Assembly (NCBI RefSeq): GCF_039538005.1
Contig: NZ_BAABBO010000009.1
Span: 480,780-544,779, forward strand
Length of the DNA: 64,000 nucleotides
From: Allohahella marinimesophila
GTDB lineage: Bacteria > Pseudomonadota > Gammaproteobacteria > Pseudomonadales > Oleiphilaceae
Reading direction: 5' to 3'
Shown here piece after piece: positions 53,959 through 61,750 of the stretch (the first letter of the stretch is position 1; every line of letters starts with the position of its first letter). Made by a program: the position numbers and the translations under genes. The notes beneath the pieces are model-generated. The model had not been told where the DNA came from and searched no databases. It saw nothing but the letters and a program-made list of their open reading frames with translations.

Positions 53959-54342
53959 TCAGGCCTTGACATATTCGCGAATGGTGCCGAGCAATTCGTC
54001 TTTACTGAATGGCTTTGTGAGGTACTGGTCGGAACCGACGATACGGCCCTTTGCTTTATCAAAGAGACCATCCTTGCTCGACAGCATGATGACAGGCGTC
54101 GACTTGAAAGCGCTGTTGTTCTTTATAAGCGCGCAGGTCTGGTACCCATCGAGGCGTGGCATCATGATGTCCACAAAAATGATGTCAGGCTTGGTGTCGG
54201 CAATCTTGGCCAGTGCATCGAATCCGTCGATGGCAGTAATGACTTCGCAGCCCACCTTCTTCAGCAGGGTTTCGGCTGTCCTGCGAATGGTCTTGCTGTC
54301 ATCAATGACCATGATTTTAAGATTCTCGAAATTGTCTTCCAT
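53959..54342 (-). CDS. pilG: response regulator PilG
   Basis: 127 residues, a single receiver domain with acceptor Asp58 (IIFVDIMMPRLDG), Ser in MLSSKD and Lys in YLTKPF. PilG is the output regulator that promotes pilus extension. It is the first gene of the pilGHIJK-chpABC operon. Confidence 0.94.
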   Translation of the reverse strand: MEDNFENLKIMVIDDSKTIRRTAETLLKKVGCEVITAIDGFDALAKIADTKPDIIFVDIMMPRLDGYQTCALIKNNSAFKSTPVIMLSSKDGLFDKAKGRIVGSDQYLTKPFSKDELLGTIREYVKA

Positions 54343-54788
54343 CTTAATCAGCCTGTGCTGTTAGCCGAACGAATTGCTGCGCCAAGCCGGGCCATCCGGA
54401 TGCGCTGCCAAGCAGGCCCGGTATACGCCTACTTGAACCGATAATAGTGTTTTGTAACATGCGATTACAATGGTAACTCAAGGTAACGCCGTAAAACCCC
54501 GTCGCTACTAGTTATAGACCACGTTATCTGGCAAGACCAGATATAACACCCTAGCCTGTAAACCGATGCTGCCTTGTGAAGCCGATCACGTGTTTGCGGC
54601 GTCTCGACTGTCTCCTGCATCAGGAGGCAGCCGTCGTTTTCGCATGGCACCGGGGGCTGTTTGGTTGTACTCTGGCAGCCCTGACTCCGCAGCAGGATTC
54701 TGCCATCTTCCGGCAAAGTCCTCCGCTCTCCTGGAGCCTGTGCCTGAAAGCATAGTACAAAACCTGATAAGGCGTGGTGGCAATAGAA
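54343..54788. other. 446-bp divergent intergenic region, pilG/gshB
   Basis: No gene is visible. It holds the divergent promoters of pilG and gshB. Features seen: the pilG promoter candidate (54441-54470), the direct repeat GGTAAC-TCAA-GGTAAC (54472-54487), and a six-pair hairpin CTCCTG-cat-CAGGAG near 54611-54625 in the gshB leader. No tRNA or long ORF is convincing. Confidence 0.5.
54441..54470 (-). promoter_or_regulatory. candidate promoter of the pil-chp operon
   Basis: On the minus strand TTGTAA (54470 to 54465) and TATTAT (54446 to 54441) are separated by 18 bp, five of six matches at minus-10 and four of six at minus-35. It would place the transcript start about 90 bases upstream of pilG. 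Confidence 0.4.
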
Positions 54789-55748
54789 ATGACAATTCGT
54801 CTAGGTGTTCTCATGGATCCCATCCAAGGGATCAAGCCGGCCAAGGATACGACCCTGGCCATGATGCTCGCTGCCCAGAAGCGCGGCCTGCAGGTTCACT
54901 ATATTCGGCAGCAGGACCTGTCGGTCGACTCGGGCAAGCCTCTCATCAGCAGCCGGCCGGTCACAGTATACGATGACGCGCGGCACTGGTACGATCTGGG
55001 CGAAATCGAGTCTAACGAGGCTTCGCATTTCGACCTCATTCTCAACCGGATCGACCCCCCTGTAGACGTCGGCTACCTTACAGCAAGCCATCTCCTGAGT
55101 CTTGCAGAGCAGCAGGGTGTTCTTGTATCGAATCGGCAACAGAGTGTGCGCGATTGTAACGAGAAACTGTTTGCCGTCGAGTTTCCGGATCTCTGCCCGC
55201 CCACGCTGGTATCGAGTTCGGCTGAGCAGATCCGAAGCTTTCATGCCGAACATCACGACATTATCATCAAGCCGCTCGATGGCATGGGTGGGCGGTCGAT
55301 TTTCCGGGTACGCAAGGATGGCGAGAACATCGGCGTGATACTGGAGCTCATGACGGCGCAGGGGCAGACGGCCGTCATGGCCCAGCGTTATCTTCCTGAG
55401 ATCGCCCAGGGTGACAAGCGAATCCTGCTGATCAACGGCGAACCCGTCGCGCATGGACTGGCCAGAATTCCGGTAAAAGGTGAACATCGTGGCAATCTGG
55501 CTGCGGGCGGCTCGGGTGAAGTCAGGCCGCTCACCGAGCGTGATCTGGAGATCTGTCGTCGAGTAGGGCCAACGTTGAAGGAAAAGCAACTACACTTCGT
55601 GGGTATCGACGTCATCGGCGAGTCATTGACCGAAATAAACGTGACGAGCCCAACCTGTGTTCGAGAAATCGACCGGGCAACGGGTTCTGATATCGCAGGT
55701 GACTATATTGAATTTCTGCTGGGGTGCCTGCGAGGCACCGGCAGCTAG
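54789..55748 (+). CDS. gshB: glutathione synthetase
   Basis: 319 residues from the ATG at 54789, aligned with the family start IRLGVLMDP. It adds glycine to gamma-glutamylcysteine using ATP. ATP-grasp features are present: DIIIKPLDGMGGRSIFRV, AQRYLPEIAQGDKRILLINGEP, and the glycine-rich loop LAAGGSGE, with INVTSPTC near the end. tonB follows 48 bp later. Confidence 0.96.
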   Translation: MTIRLGVLMDPIQGIKPAKDTTLAMMLAAQKRGLQVHYIRQQDLSVDSGKPLISSRPVTVYDDARHWYDLGEIESNEASHFDLILNRIDPPVDVGYLTASHLLSLAEQQGVLVSNRQQSVRDCNEKLFAVEFPDLCPPTLVSSSAEQIRSFHAEHHDIIIKPLDGMGGRSIFRVRKDGENIGVILELMTAQGQTAVMAQRYLPEIAQGDKRILLINGEPVAHGLARIPVKGEHRGNLAAGGSGEVRPLTERDLEICRRVGPTLKEKQLHFVGIDVIGESLTEINVTSPTCVREIDRATGSDIAGDYIEFLLGCLRGTGS

Positions 55749-55796
55749 AGTAGCCTGCCACGCTGTAGTGGCCGGTTATGAGGAGCAGACAAGGCT

Positions 55797-56672
55797 TTGC
55801 GAAACGGAAATGTAAAACCGGCGGACAGACTGAGCTTCTGTCTGTTCATCGTCGTGATCCTGCATGCCGCTGTGGTTCTGCTGGTCTCCTTCGATGCACA
55901 CAAGCGCCTGCCAATCCCGAAGACGGTTGAAGTCACGCTGGCTCAGTTCGACGACAGTGCCACGCCCCCGGAGGAAGCCGATTTTCTCGCACAGGCCAAT
56001 CAGCAGGGGAGCGGAACGCTCGAGGAAAAGCGCGAACTGACCACGACCAGGCCACCAGAGGTTCGCGCCGAAGAGCTGCGTGAGGTCGATGTCGCGGCGC
56101 AGCCCCCCGCCGAAGAGACGCAGCCAGCAGTGGAGACTACACAGCTGGTCACCAGCACCCGGTCCGATACTCCGGCACCACCAGTGCCCGAAGAGCCAGA
56201 GCAAACTGAAGCTGAGCCTGAGCCGCGGCTGAATACGAGCGACCTGCTCCGGCGCAGCCGTGAAATAGCCAGTCTCGAAGCCAAGTTGGCAGAGCAGCAG
56301 AATGCCTATGCGAAGCGTCCGAGGGTCACCCGGATTACCTCTGCTTCCACGCGCCAGAGTCCGAGCGCCTTTTATATGGACGCCTGGCGGCGGAAGCTGG
56401 AGCGCCTCGGCAATCTGAACTATCCGGCCGAAGCGCGGCGTCGCAATCTCGAGGGCAGGGTGCGTGTACTGACATCGATACAGGCTGATGGCGAACTGCT
56501 CGCCGTGGAAATTCTCGAATCTTCAGGGCACAAGGTGCTGGACGATACAGTTCTGCGCATCGTGAAGATGGCGTCGCCCTTTGCGCCATTCAGTGAAGCC
56601 ATGCGACAGGAAACTGACATCCTGGAAATCATCCGGACCTTCGACTTCCGGGAAGAGATCAGTTCGAGTTGA
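55797..56672 (+). CDS. tonB: TonB-family energy-transducing protein
   Basis: 291 residues from a TTG start at 55797 (no ATG or GTG in the N-terminal region fits). Basic N-terminus, single membrane helix (about 13-30, LFIVVILHAAVVLLVSF), a long Pro/Glu-rich periplasmic linker (about 50-150), a coiled segment and the C-terminal TonB fold (about 205-285, LNYPAEARRRNLEGRVRV). It spans the periplasm and transmits proton-motive energy to outer-membrane receptors. It takes the place of tonB3 in the Pseudomonas order; tonB3 there is linked to pili. Confidence 0.9.
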   Translation: MRNGNVKPADRLSFCLFIVVILHAAVVLLVSFDAHKRLPIPKTVEVTLAQFDDSATPPEEADFLAQANQQGSGTLEEKRELTTTRPPEVRAEELREVDVAAQPPAEETQPAVETTQLVTSTRSDTPAPPVPEEPEQTEAEPEPRLNTSDLLRRSREIASLEAKLAEQQNAYAKRPRVTRITSASTRQSPSAFYMDAWRRKLERLGNLNYPAEARRRNLEGRVRVLTSIQADGELLAVEILESSGHKVLDDTVLRIVKMASPFAPFSEAMRQETDILEIIRTFDFREEISSS

Positions 56673-57079
56673 GCCAGCTCAGGGTAATCGGTTTTGATTT
56701 CGGTACCCGGCATATCGGCGTGGCAAGCGGCCAGAGCGTCACTGGCCAGGCGCAGGCTCTGCCTGAACTGGCGGCCCGTGATGGAATCCCCGACTGGAAT
56801 CTTGTCACGAAGCTGATCGAAGAGTGGCAGCCTGATGTGATCGTAGTCGGCGACCCCCTGAATATGGATGGCAGCGTCAGCGAAATGTGCCTTCGCGCGC
56901 GTAAGTTCGCCCGGAGAATTCAGCACAGATTCAATCTCCCCGTGCACATGGTGGACGAGCGATTGTCCAGCTTCGATGTGCGTCAGTCTGCTGGTGCTGG
57001 CCGCAGTGAGCTCGTTGATTCTGCTGTTGCTGCTCTCCTGATCGAAAACTGGCTGGCAGCGCAGGTCGCGAGCCATTAA
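56669..57079 (+). CDS. ruvX: RuvX/YqgF Holliday-junction resolvase family
   Basis: 136 residues from a TTG that overlaps the tonB stop (TTGA). The RNase-H-like fold is shown by GFDFGTRHIGVASG with catalytic Asp10, VVGDPLNMDGS, VHMVDERLSSFDV and the closing DSAVAALLIENWL. The family processes pre-16S rRNA ends. The yqgE gene, normally between tonB and ruvX in Pseudomonas, is absent. Confidence 0.93.
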   Translation: MSQLRVIGFDFGTRHIGVASGQSVTGQAQALPELAARDGIPDWNLVTKLIEEWQPDVIVVGDPLNMDGSVSEMCLRARKFARRIQHRFNLPVHMVDERLSSFDVRQSAGAGRSELVDSAVAALLIENWLAAQVASH

Positions 57080-57111
57080 TATGGCAGCCACTTCCACTAG
57101 AAGCGACTGCC

Positions 57112-57720
57112 ATGAGCCAAAGGATTCCAGAGCCGGTCTTTATCGAGCCGGACCACGTTGCCAGCTACGATGTTGCGGACGGCATCAGCAGACTGGATGC
57201 TGGCGTACGCCAGCTGCTGGCTGACAGAAATATCGCACTGGCCGACACGCTGCTGGTCGGCATTCGCACCGGTGGCCTATGGGTGGCCGAAGCGCTGGGG
57301 GCTCAGGGGAGACTCAGTTCCGAACTGGCCGATGCCGCCATCGGCGCACTGAACATAGCCTTCTACCGCGACGATTTCACGCGCATTGGCCTGCACCCGA
57401 AGGTCTCGCCTTCCTCGCTGTCCTTTTCGATCGATGAGCGCCACATACTACTCGTCGACGACGTCATTCGCAGTGGCAGAACGATTCGCGCAGCGATGAA
57501 CGAGCTGTTCGATTTCGGCAGACCGGCCAGTATAACGCTGGTATGCTTGTGCGACGCTGGTCAGCGGGAATTACCGGTGCAGCCGGATCTCGCCGCGATG
57601 CGTGTGCAGCTTCCAGACAGCCGTCGGGTCAAGCTGCGAAAAGACCCGAATCTGCGTCTCGAAATTGTCGGTCCACATTCCGACAGTGCTACAGAGACCG
57701 CCCCGTCCCGAAACAAATAG
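57112..57720 (+). CDS. pyrR: PyrR: uracil phosphoribosyltransferase/regulator
   Basis: 202 residues. It has the PRPP-binding motif HILLVDDVIRSGRTIRAA, the LLVGIRTGGLWVAE loop and DFTRIGLHPKV. In Gram-positive bacteria PyrR controls pyr mRNA attenuation; in this pseudomonad-type cluster its regulatory role is less clear. The C-terminal tail of about 25 residues is longer than usual. pyrB follows 14 bp later. Confidence 0.92.
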   Translation: MSQRIPEPVFIEPDHVASYDVADGISRLDAGVRQLLADRNIALADTLLVGIRTGGLWVAEALGAQGRLSSELADAAIGALNIAFYRDDFTRIGLHPKVSPSSLSFSIDERHILLVDDVIRSGRTIRAAMNELFDFGRPASITLVCLCDAGQRELPVQPDLAAMRVQLPDSRRVKLRKDPNLRLEIVGPHSDSATETAPSRNK

Positions 57721-57734
57721 TCAGGAGACCGCCC

Positions 57735-58742
57735 TTGTTTGCAGAAGCCGAAGCTGCCCATTACGAGCGCCTGCAGCTGAATGATGCTGGCGAACTCAAG
57801 CATCTTCTGACGCTGGATGGTTTGAGCGGCGAACTGATCAGCCAGGTGCTCGATACTGCCGAAAGCTTTATAGAAGTGGGATCACGTTCGATCAAGAAAG
57901 TACCGCTTCTGCGCGGCAAGACAGTAGCCACCTTGTTCTTCGAGCCCAGCACCAGAACCCGAACGACGTTCGAACTCGCTGCCAAGCGGCTTTCGGCGGA
58001 CGTGCTCAATATCAATATCAGCAGTTCAGCCACCAGTAAGGGTGAATCACTCAGCGACATGCTGCGCAATCTCGAAGCGATGGCTATCGATATGTTCGTG
58101 GTGCGGCATGCCAGCAGTGGCGCGGCCCATTTTATAGCGCGAGAAGTCACGCCCGAAGTCGCGATCGTCAATGCAGGCGATGGTCAGCATGCCCATCCAA
58201 CACAGGCACTGCTCGACATGCTGACCATTCGTCAGTACAAACCGGATTTTCCTTCACTGTCTGTAGCGATCATCGGCGACATTCTTCACTCACGCGTGGC
58301 GCGCTCCGAGATAGCAGCGCTCAAGGCACTGGGTGTGAAAGATATTCGTGTGGTAGGGCCCGACACACTGCTGCCCATGGCGGTCGAATCGTTTGGCGTC
58401 AGACGCTGCAATAGAATGTCAGAAGGCCTCGACGGCGCCGATGTCATCATCACGCTTCGGCTTCAGAAAGAACGAATGTCTGGCTCTTTGCTGCCGAGCG
58501 AGCACGAATTCTATTCGCTGTATGGCCTCACGACGGACAAGCTGGAGACTGCGAAAGACGACGCGATCATCATGCATCCTGGCCCTATCAACCGTGGCGT
58601 CGAGATCGAGTCTGCCGTGGCGGACTCTAGCCGCTCGGTGATACTCGAGCAGGTGACCAACGGCATTGCCGTACGAATGGCGGTCCTGTCGATGGTCATG
58701 AGTGGGCAGATCAACGCGAGGAGAGTGGCATCCGGTGAATAA
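57735..58742 (+). CDS. pyrB: aspartate carbamoyltransferase catalytic chain
   Basis: 335 residues from a TTG at 57735 with AGGAG seven bases upstream; the longer open frame upstream lies inside pyrR. It catalyses carbamoyl phosphate + aspartate to carbamoyl aspartate. Carbamoyl-phosphate motif FFEPSTRTRTTFE, HAHPTQALLD and the C-terminal HPGPINRGVEIE are present. In this class it forms a dodecamer with the inactive PyrC' encoded next to it. Its stop overlaps the pyrC' start by 8 bp. Confidence 0.96.
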   Translation: MFAEAEAAHYERLQLNDAGELKHLLTLDGLSGELISQVLDTAESFIEVGSRSIKKVPLLRGKTVATLFFEPSTRTRTTFELAAKRLSADVLNINISSSATSKGESLSDMLRNLEAMAIDMFVVRHASSGAAHFIAREVTPEVAIVNAGDGQHAHPTQALLDMLTIRQYKPDFPSLSVAIIGDILHSRVARSEIAALKALGVKDIRVVGPDTLLPMAVESFGVRRCNRMSEGLDGADVIITLRLQKERMSGSLLPSEHEFYSLYGLTTDKLETAKDDAIIMHPGPINRGVEIESAVADSSRSVILEQVTNGIAVRMAVLSMVMSGQINARRVASGE

Positions 58743-60072
58743 GGCAATTTTCAGAAAGCGTGGCAGCGATGCCGTAGTTCGTTCGGCCCCGGACAGCATC
58801 AGAGCAGCGAGCATCGAGACCGGGCTGCAGCTGCAGCGTGTCAGGGTCTGGCACGATGATCATCTGGCCGAAATCGCGTCACTGCATGTACCGGAACTGC
58901 TCGAAGCGCCTGCGTTCGGACTGACAGAAGACAGCCAGCATGAATACTGGCTACTGCCGGGCCTGATTGATCTCAGTTCTGCCTTTCGTGAGCCTGGTTT
59001 CGAGCACCAGGGGACGATTGACAGCGAAAGTCGAGCGGCGCTGGCAGGTGGCTTCACTACGGTGTGTTGTCCGCCGAGTACGGATCCGGTCAATGACAGC
59101 CCGGCCGTGACCAGGCTCATTCTCGAACAGGCAGGACTGGCGGGCCTCATCAAGGTGCTGCCGATAGCCGCCATGACTGCAGGGCTTGGCGGCGATGTGC
59201 TCGCTGACATGTGCGCACTCAAGCAGGCCGGCTGCGTGGCCGTGACGAATCTGCGGGCGCCGGTGAAGAACAGTCTGGTACTCCGCCGTTGTTTCGAATA
59301 CGCCCGCTCTCACGACATCTGTGTGTTGGCCGTGCCGGAAGATGCAGCGCTGGGCGCCTATGGCGTGGCCAGCGAAAGCGATCTCAGTAGCAAGATCGGT
59401 TTGCCCGGTGTACCTGAAGTGGCAGAGACTCTCGCTGTCTCCAGCCTGCTCATTCTCGCCGAGGATACCGGTGTCCGCCTGCACCTGAGCCAGATTTCCT
59501 GTGGCCGTTCGGTCGAGATGATCGCCGCCGCGAAGCAGCGCGGATTGGCCGTCACCGCAGACGTGGCGCTGGCCAATCTTCTGCTCAACGACCGCTGTGT
59601 CGCCAGCTTCAACCCGGTGTTTCGCGTGCAGCCGCCGCTGCGGTCGGAAGCCGATCGTCTTGCTTTACTCAAGGGCCTGGAAGACGGTGTTATCGACGCG
59701 ATCACTACGCATCACGAGCCAGTCGACGAGGCTTCCAAGCTGGCCCCCTTCGCCGAGGCCCAGCCTGGAATGTCACTGCTGGAGGTGGCCGTTCCGCTCC
59801 TGATGGGGCTGAGCGCTGCAGGCGAATTACGACCCGAGACGTGGATAGCAGCCCTCAGCAGTGGTCCCCGCCGTGTGCTCGGCGATGCGTCGACGAATGC
59901 CGCCGTTCCGCCTGACCTCGTATTGGTGGATACTGATGCAGAATGGAGACCGCAGGCTGGCGAACTATATTCGAAGGGAAAGAACTGCCCCTGGCTCGGC
60001 CAGGCCCTGTCTGGTCGGGTCATCGCCACCATCGTCGATGGCCGTATCCTGTATCAGCTTGACGGTGTCTGA
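58735..60072 (+). CDS. pyrC': inactive dihydroorotase PyrC' (structural partner of PyrB)
   Basis: 445 residues from a GTG at 58735 preceded by GAGGAG. The dihydroorotase fold is clear (LLPGLIDLSSAFREPG, ITTHHEPVDEASK), but the zinc site is gone: the usual HxH after LID is SSA, and the other ligand motifs read LHLSQIS and TADVALANLLL. This matches the non-catalytic PyrC' of Pseudomonas, which only holds the PyrB complex together. A working dihydroorotase must be elsewhere. It overlaps pyrB by 8 bp. Confidence 0.93.
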   Translation: MNKAIFRKRGSDAVVRSAPDSIRAASIETGLQLQRVRVWHDDHLAEIASLHVPELLEAPAFGLTEDSQHEYWLLPGLIDLSSAFREPGFEHQGTIDSESRAALAGGFTTVCCPPSTDPVNDSPAVTRLILEQAGLAGLIKVLPIAAMTAGLGGDVLADMCALKQAGCVAVTNLRAPVKNSLVLRRCFEYARSHDICVLAVPEDAALGAYGVASESDLSSKIGLPGVPEVAETLAVSSLLILAEDTGVRLHLSQISCGRSVEMIAAAKQRGLAVTADVALANLLLNDRCVASFNPVFRVQPPLRSEADRLALLKGLEDGVIDAITTHHEPVDEASKLAPFAEAQPGMSLLEVAVPLLMGLSAAGELRPETWIAALSSGPRRVLGDASTNAAVPPDLVLVDTDAEWRPQAGELYSKGKNCPWLGQALSGRVIATIVDGRILYQLDGV

Positions 60073-60154
60073 ACGCCTGTTACCAACGTGACCCGACAAT
60101 ACTGCCACCTTAATTCTGACATTTTTAATATCATTCACTCTTGGAGAAACAACC

Positions 60155-60541
60155 GTGGGATTTTTCAGCTTCATACTTCTGGCAATCATTACCTGGCTGC
60201 TCTGGAACATCTGCAGAAACACGACCGATGCACTGGACAAGCAGACGGCGCTGCAATATGAAATCGTGGCCATAGAAAAGCGCCTCGACGACCTGTCGTC
60301 ACTGCTGCAGGCTGCACAGCCAGAGCGGGCCATTCCATCGAACGTAGCCGCCAGCCACGACTCGGTGATCAATCTCAATAGTTCCACAATAGAAGAGCTA
60401 CGATCGCTGCCCAAGGTGGGCAAGGCTACAGCGCAGAAAATTCTGGAGATGCGCCCCTACGCGTCCACCTCGGAGCTGACAAGAGTGCCAGGCATCACTG
60501 GTGAACTTCTTGCCGAACTTGGGGGGCGCATCACAGTCTGA
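60155..60541 (+). CDS. membrane-anchored helix-hairpin-helix protein (ComEA-like)
   Basis: 128 residues from a GTG preceded by GGAGA. An N-terminal helix (about 2-18, FFSFILLAIITWLLW) anchors a helical linker (about 25-60), followed by two helix-hairpin-helix motifs (INLNSSTIEELRSLPKVGKATAQKILEMR and YASTSELTRVPGITGELLAELGG). The domain binds DNA non-specifically in ComEA, the periplasmic DNA receptor of natural competence. Whether this domain faces periplasm or cytoplasm is not evident. It may instead be a structural adaptor. Spacing of 82 bp to pyrC' suggests a separate gene. Confidence 0.85.
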   Translation: MGFFSFILLAIITWLLWNICRNTTDALDKQTALQYEIVAIEKRLDDLSSLLQAAQPERAIPSNVAASHDSVINLNSSTIEELRSLPKVGKATAQKILEMRPYASTSELTRVPGITGELLAELGGRITV

Positions 60542-60685
60542 GTGCTTTTGTGCTCCTGATCTCAGCCTAGGGTAACTGTTTACTGCATACTGTGCGGCGG
60601 CATCGTCCGCGGGGCGTCGTCACGACGTCTCAAACAATAAGAATCGCCATAAAAAACATATGCAACGACCTTAGGGGGATCTACC

Positions 60686-61726
60686 GTGGGTACTTCACAA
60701 TACCTGTGCTCAGCAGTTCGTATCGGCGTGCTCGCCATACTGGCTGTTTCAATGATTGGCTGCGGCGTCGTCCGTAATGCCATGTATAAAACCACTGGCG
60801 ATGTCATGGTGAATTTCGCCGAAGAGCATCAGGTTCCGTTTATCCTCGGTACTGACGACGTTGGCATGAACTGCGCCTCATCCGAAGCGCTGGCGCCGCT
60901 ACTGCTCTCTTTCGGTCGTGTGCGGGACGAGCCAAACAAGATGGCGGTCATGGTCTACGGTGCTGCCGGTGTTTGTGCCGAAGGCGCAGCGCTTGATCAG
61001 GAGCTTCGTTATATCCGGGCGATCAAGAACCAGAACGCCATGGAAGCCGAAGACGCCATGATCACCCAGAAGCGTCTGAATATCGTTGCCGCAAAGCGAA
61101 GCTATCTGGCTTACCAGTATCTGGTCAAAGAATACGGTGAGACCGGTGGGGAATGTCCTGATCTCGACAACGAGATCGACGAGATCGTTTACATGAATGG
61201 TCTGTTGGCAGGTCTGCTGTCGCTCAATAACGAGATCGCTTCTACCTCAGGTCTCGGTATTCCCAAGAATATTGCAGCCAAGGTCGGCCGCTCGGCCACC
61301 TGTCTGGACGATGACAAGTGGTTCGGCATTCCATCGGCACTGCAGGCAACTGTCTGGGCACTGCTGCCTGGCGCACAGCCGGAAGGCGAGGATGCGTTCA
61401 AGCGGCTTGAAATCGCGGTGAAGAAAGGTGAGAAAGGCGGCGTTCGCGTTGCACACGTTCTCCAGGCGACTGCGGCTTACGGCAAGGGCAAGGATGAGCT
61501 CGTGCGTGAAGTCATCAAGCAGCATGTGAAATCGAAAGAGCGTCGCGAGTCGAATGAACAGTATCTGTTCCTTGACGAACTCTCCACGACCATGCTGACA
61601 GCGCTGTCTGACAAGCTCTGGACTCAGGCGACGGGTCACCGCACACCGATTGGTGGACTGGGAACCTTCTGGGACGAGAAAGCCGAACCGGCCGGTGAAG
61701 TCATCAACCTCGATGACATTCTTTAG
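60686..61726 (+). CDS. TRAP-associated lipoprotein TatT
   Basis: 346 residues from a GTG (AGGGGG eight bases upstream). N-terminal signal with lipobox SMIGC (Cys26), then an all-helical body with TPR-like helices (YLAYQYLVKEYGE, EIVYMNGLLAGLLSLNNEIAS, VAHVLQATAAYGKGKDEL). It belongs to the T-component family of TRAP transporters, first defined in Treponema, which pairs with a solute-binding P component. The TRAP permease gene follows 24 bp later; the P component is not in the window. Function in ligand capture is inferred from the family. Confidence 0.85.
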   Translation: MGTSQYLCSAVRIGVLAILAVSMIGCGVVRNAMYKTTGDVMVNFAEEHQVPFILGTDDVGMNCASSEALAPLLLSFGRVRDEPNKMAVMVYGAAGVCAEGAALDQELRYIRAIKNQNAMEAEDAMITQKRLNIVAAKRSYLAYQYLVKEYGETGGECPDLDNEIDEIVYMNGLLAGLLSLNNEIASTSGLGIPKNIAAKVGRSATCLDDDKWFGIPSALQATVWALLPGAQPEGEDAFKRLEIAVKKGEKGGVRVAHVLQATAAYGKGKDELVREVIKQHVKSKERRESNEQYLFLDELSTTMLTALSDKLWTQATGHRTPIGGLGTFWDEKAEPAGEVINLDDIL

Positions 61727-61750
61727 CTTTAGCAACGGATTGCAATCAAG

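Noticed and set aside
60616..60628. CGTCGT-C-ACGACG palindrome before the TatT gene
   Set aside because: Short and GC-rich, no T-run and no known operator match; could be chance.
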